DNA of 7,243 nucleotides from an uncultured Candidatus Saccharibacteria bacterium (GTDB lineage Bacteria; Patescibacteriota; Saccharimonadia; Saccharimonadales; Saccharimonadaceae): the NCBI GenBank assembly GCA_938036915.1, contig CALHVV010000063.1, positions 1 to 7,243 of the forward strand, written 5' to 3'. Under the pieces are notes generated by a model. It was not told the DNA's origin. It searched no databases and saw only the letters and a list, made by a program, of their open reading frames with translations. The position numbers were made by a program, and so were the translations under genes. This document shows positions 5,358-7,243 of the stretch, one piece after another; positions within the stretch are counted from its first letter, which is position 1; each line of letters opens with the position of its first letter.

Positions 5358-6412
5358 TTCCAAATCTCCCCACTACTAAGGCTGGCCAAGCCTGCAACAC
5401 TGATATACCGTGGCCGAAACTGCTTTTGGGGCTGCTGGAGTTTGCCAAAGTCGAGCTTTTGCCATGGATTAACGACGCGCACTGGCATGACGAGGTCGTT
5501 GGTGAAGAAGTCGCCCATGCCTGGTACATTGCTACCACCACCGACGATGACGATCTGCTCGATCTTACGTTCATCGCCAATCCGGTCGTTATAATAGCGG
5601 ATCACCTTGCGAATTTCGGTGCTAATGCGCTTGAGGCTTGGTTTGAGTGCCTCGGTGATGCCAGCTTGGCGCGGCCCAGGCGAGAGGCCGTTAAGCACCT
5701 TGAGCTGGTGAGCATTCTCAAGTGTGATGTTGAGATGTTTCGAGATGTCGATAGTGAAGGTATTACCGCCAATTGCCACCCCACCAGTGAGGCGGACGGC
5801 GCTTTTATCTAGCACAGCGATATCGGTACTCGCTGGGCCAATATCGACGACAAGCGTGAGAAGGTTGCCAGCATCAGCGCTGTCGAGCACGCGCGCAATA
5901 GCGTTGATATTGGGCTCAACAACCACCGGCACGAGTCCCACTGCCTCGGCTGCTTGCAAACAGGCGTCGACCAGCTGCTTGGGCACGGCTGACATCACAA
6001 CATTGAGCTGCTCTTTGGTGTGCTCGATCACTTCATAATCAACATAGAGCGAATCGAGCGGCAAGGGGATGTACTGATCGACCTCCACCTGGATAGCGCC
6101 ATCGAGGTGCGCTGCTTCTTTGGCTGGGATCATGAAAGTGCGCGAGTAGGTGCGGCTAGTCGGCACGCCAATCACCACGTGGTCGCTACCGAGGTTGCCA
6201 ATCAGATGTTCGTTGATGAGCGAGCTGAGGCGCTCGGCCAGGTAGGAATCATCAGGGTTGTCGAGAGACGTCTGGACTTCCTTGGGGTCGAGGTCGAGCG
6301 AACCATAACCCAGTACGAGCCAGCGCTTAGAGTCGATCGACATGATTTTGATGCCTGTCTGACTAATGTCGAGACCGATGATTGGTTTGTCGCGATAAAA
6401 TAACTTTGCCAT
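5354..6412 (-). CDS. pilM: PilM, actin-like type IV pilus ATPase
   Basis: 352 aa, a normal PilM length. Actin/FtsA-fold nucleotide motifs are clear: phosphate-1 GLDISQTGIKI (13-23), phosphate-2 VVDIGPASTDIAV (188-200) with Asp190, and the adenosine motif IVGGGSNVPGMGDFF (289-303). The VDQYIPLPLDSLYVDYEVI region (111-129) is the usual PilM signature in the extra subdomain. PilM is cytoplasmic, binds ATP, and holds the INLLP peptide of PilN, coupling it to the pilus motor and platform. It opens the ATGA-linked set pilM-pilN-pilO plus a small membrane gene. The ATG at 6412 has no clear SD. The extended -10 box 18 nt upstream predicts a leader of only ~10-12 nt. Confidence 0.95.
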   Translation of the reverse strand: MAKLFYRDKPIIGLDISQTGIKIMSIDSKRWLVLGYGSLDLDPKEVQTSLDNPDDSYLAERLSSLINEHLIGNLGSDHVVIGVPTSRTYSRTFMIPAKEAAHLDGAIQVEVDQYIPLPLDSLYVDYEVIEHTKEQLNVVMSAVPKQLVDACLQAAEAVGLVPVVVEPNINAIARVLDSADAGNLLTLVVDIGPASTDIAVLDKSAVRLTGGVAIGGNTFTIDISKHLNITLENAHQLKVLNGLSPGPRQAGITEALKPSLKRISTEIRKVIRYYNDRIGDERKIEQIVIVGGGSNVPGMGDFFTNDLVMPVRVVNPWQKLDFGKLQQPQKQFRPRYISVAGLASLSSGEIWK

Positions 6413-6430
6413 GATACGTTCGTTTCCGTC

Positions 6431-6439
6431 ATTATAGCA
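6431..6439 (-). promoter_or_regulatory. Extended -10 promoter of the pilM operon
   Basis: Minus-strand TGCTATAAT at 6439-6431 is a perfect extended -10 (TGn-TATAAT). The ATG is 18 nt further on. The -35 position (6459-6454, AGCGTT) does not match TTGACA and lies inside the 14-bp palindrome at 6453-6466. Expression may rest on the extended -10 alone or on a regulator bound at the palindrome. Confidence 0.75.
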
Positions 6440-6452
6440 TAAGCGATATGAT

Positions 6453-6466
6453 AAACGCTAGCGTTT
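6453..6466. repeat. 14-bp perfect palindrome at the pilM promoter
   Basis: AAACGCTAGCGTTT is completely self-complementary and covers the -35 position of the pilM promoter. The zero-length loop and absent T-run argue against a terminator. A binding site for a dimeric transcription factor is the natural reading, but no regulator gene is in the window. Confidence 0.6.
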
Positions 6467-6608
6467 TGAGGAGGATTGTCATGGATCGGTAGACTGTTGT
6501 TCGTGATGTAATAACGGTAGGAAAGGCAGGCTGATACGAAGCTGGTGTAGCTGTAGATTTACAGGTAATTAGTGGTTGAAACGCTGACGGAGAATAGGGA
6601 ATCCAGTC

Positions 6609-7243
6609 TTACTTAATCTGATTTGCCATATTCGAGATTGGCAACATTACCGAAGCAGCAATCAGCCCCACCATGCCACCCATGATGACGATCATAACAG
6701 GCTCAATGATGGAGCTGATGCCATCGATCGCGACGTCCACTTCCTCCTCATAATAATCTGCCACCTTTACAAGCACGGTATCGGTCTGGCCAGTCTCTTC
6801 GCCAACGGAAAGCATTTGCGCCACAATGGGTGGGAAGAGTGGATTTTTCTCGATGATGCTCGAGAGGTTGCGCCCATTCTTGACCTGCTCGGCAGCATCA
6901 TTGAGGGCATTTTCGTAGACTTTGTTGCCCACTGCCCGGGCAGTCACGCGGAGGGACTCAAGCACTGCTACCCCCGACCCCATCAACGCCGAAAAGGTGC
7001 GGGCAAAGCGGGCAACGGCGATCTTAGTGATGATATCATTAATCTTGGGTATCTTGAGAATGATGGTGTGGAGCCAGAGCTTGCCTGCTGGTGTCTTGAT
7101 ATAGCGGCGGAAGAAGTATATCCCTGCACCGAGCGCAGCAATGATAAAGATCCCATACTGGATGATAAATGCACTCAGCCCGAGCATAAACTCGGTAATG
7201 GCGGGTAGCTTGGCGTCCGACCCACCGAGGCCACGCACGATGC
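6609..7243 (-). CDS. pilC: PilC, type IV pilus inner-membrane platform protein (C-terminal half, partial)
   Basis: About 211 residues are visible; the frame stays open to the right edge, so the N-terminal half of a usual ~400-aa protein is missing. A GTG at 7236-7238 is an internal codon. The first membrane segment is at about residues 26-50 of the visible part (IIQYGIFIIAALGAGIYFF). The second T2SS-F domain follows, with family motifs VARFARTFSALMGSGVAVLESL and PPIVAQMLSVGEETGQTD, then YYEEEVD and a C-terminal transmembrane helix (EPVMIVIMGGMVGLIAASVMLPI). PilC sits in the cytoplasmic membrane, where the extension and retraction ATPases act on it to insert or remove pilins. The protein ends normally (NMANQIK). 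The 197-bp spacing and separate promoter suggest pilM onwards is its own transcription unit. Confidence 0.95.
   Translation of the reverse strand, partial: IVRGLGGSDAKLPAITEFMLGLSAFIIQYGIFIIAALGAGIYFFRRYIKTPAGKLWLHTIILKIPKINDIITKIAVARFARTFSALMGSGVAVLESLRVTARAVGNKVYENALNDAAEQVKNGRNLSSIIEKNPLFPPIVAQMLSVGEETGQTDTVLVKVADYYEEEVDVAIDGISSIIEPVMIVIMGGMVGLIAASVMLPISNMANQIK

Larger units (their letters stand above)
6413..6608. other. pilC-pilM intergenic region without a gene
   Basis: 196 bp between the pilC stop and the pilM start. It holds the pilM promoter and palindrome at the pilM end. The remaining ~140 bp have no convincing gene: on the + strand a strong SD-like GAGGAGG (6468-6474) precedes ATG 6481, but that frame stops after three codons (MDR). 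On the - strand the pilC frame stays open for 58 codons beyond its stop, but the translated sequence shows no PilC or pilin character. No type III pilin signal or hydrophobic N-terminus is seen, and no tRNA or intrinsic terminator. Confidence 0.6.

Noticed and set aside
5426..6403. Long + strand open frames opposite pilM (5426-5812, 6020-6403)
   Set aside because: They mirror the codon pattern of pilM on the other strand, give no recognisable protein and have no SD or promoter.
6432..6608. 58-codon open extension of the pilC frame past its stop on the - strand, as a possible readthrough product
   Set aside because: PilC already ends as the family normally does (after the MLPI helix and a few residues), and the extension has no recognisable domain and runs through the pilM promoter.
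1..7243. CRISPR array, tRNA, rRNA, insertion sequence or phage genes
   Set aside because: I saw no regularly spaced repeats, cloverleaf-like sequence, transposase or integrase motifs, or terminal inverted repeats in the window.

Overview
The window looks like a chromosomal piece of a Patescibacteria (CPR) bacterium, most likely Candidatus Saccharibacteria (TM7). This rests on the compact layout, a minimal type IV pilus (T4P) cluster with short, divergent PilN/PilO proteins, RecX with a long linker, and -10 boxes placed right against start codons, which suggests leaderless transcripts. TGA is used as a stop codon, so the UGA=Gly code of Gracilibacteria/SR1 does not apply. The lineage is an inference from gene style; no rRNA gene is present to confirm it.

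Left part (1-2468, + strand): the tail of a truncated recX-like gene runs in from the left edge. It is followed by a Nudix hydrolase, a small alpha/beta serine hydrolase, and a 342-aa protein of an uncharacterised, probably beta-propeller family. The last two are joined by an ATGA stop/start overlap. All three genes after the recX fragment have recognisable Shine-Dalgarno (SD) sequences.

Middle (2469-3856): an 81-bp gap carries a promoter whose -10 box ends 6 nt before the ATG of a complete recX. recX then converges, with 4 bp between stop codons, on a minus-strand gene for a protein with two probable PRC-barrel domains. That gene also has a -10 box exactly 6 nt before its ATG.

Right part (3875-7243, - strand): a T4P assembly operon, read right to left: pilC (C-terminal half, cut by the window edge), a 197-bp gap with a strong extended -10 promoter and a 14-bp perfect palindrome, then pilM, pilN, pilO and a 94-aa single-pass membrane protein in the PilP position. 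The last four genes are linked by three consecutive ATGA overlaps. PilM (cytoplasmic actin-like) and PilN/PilO (bitopic) would form the alignment complex around the PilC platform. No pilin or pilB/pilT ATPase gene lies inside the window.

Points most worth following up are the leaderless-promoter pair, the recX fragment plus complete recX flanking a three-gene cassette, the 14-serine tract in PilO encoded by mixed codons, the small PilP-position protein ending in an RNPF motif, the PRC-barrel protein with a similar NPF tail beside the pilus operon, and the palindrome at the pilM promoter.
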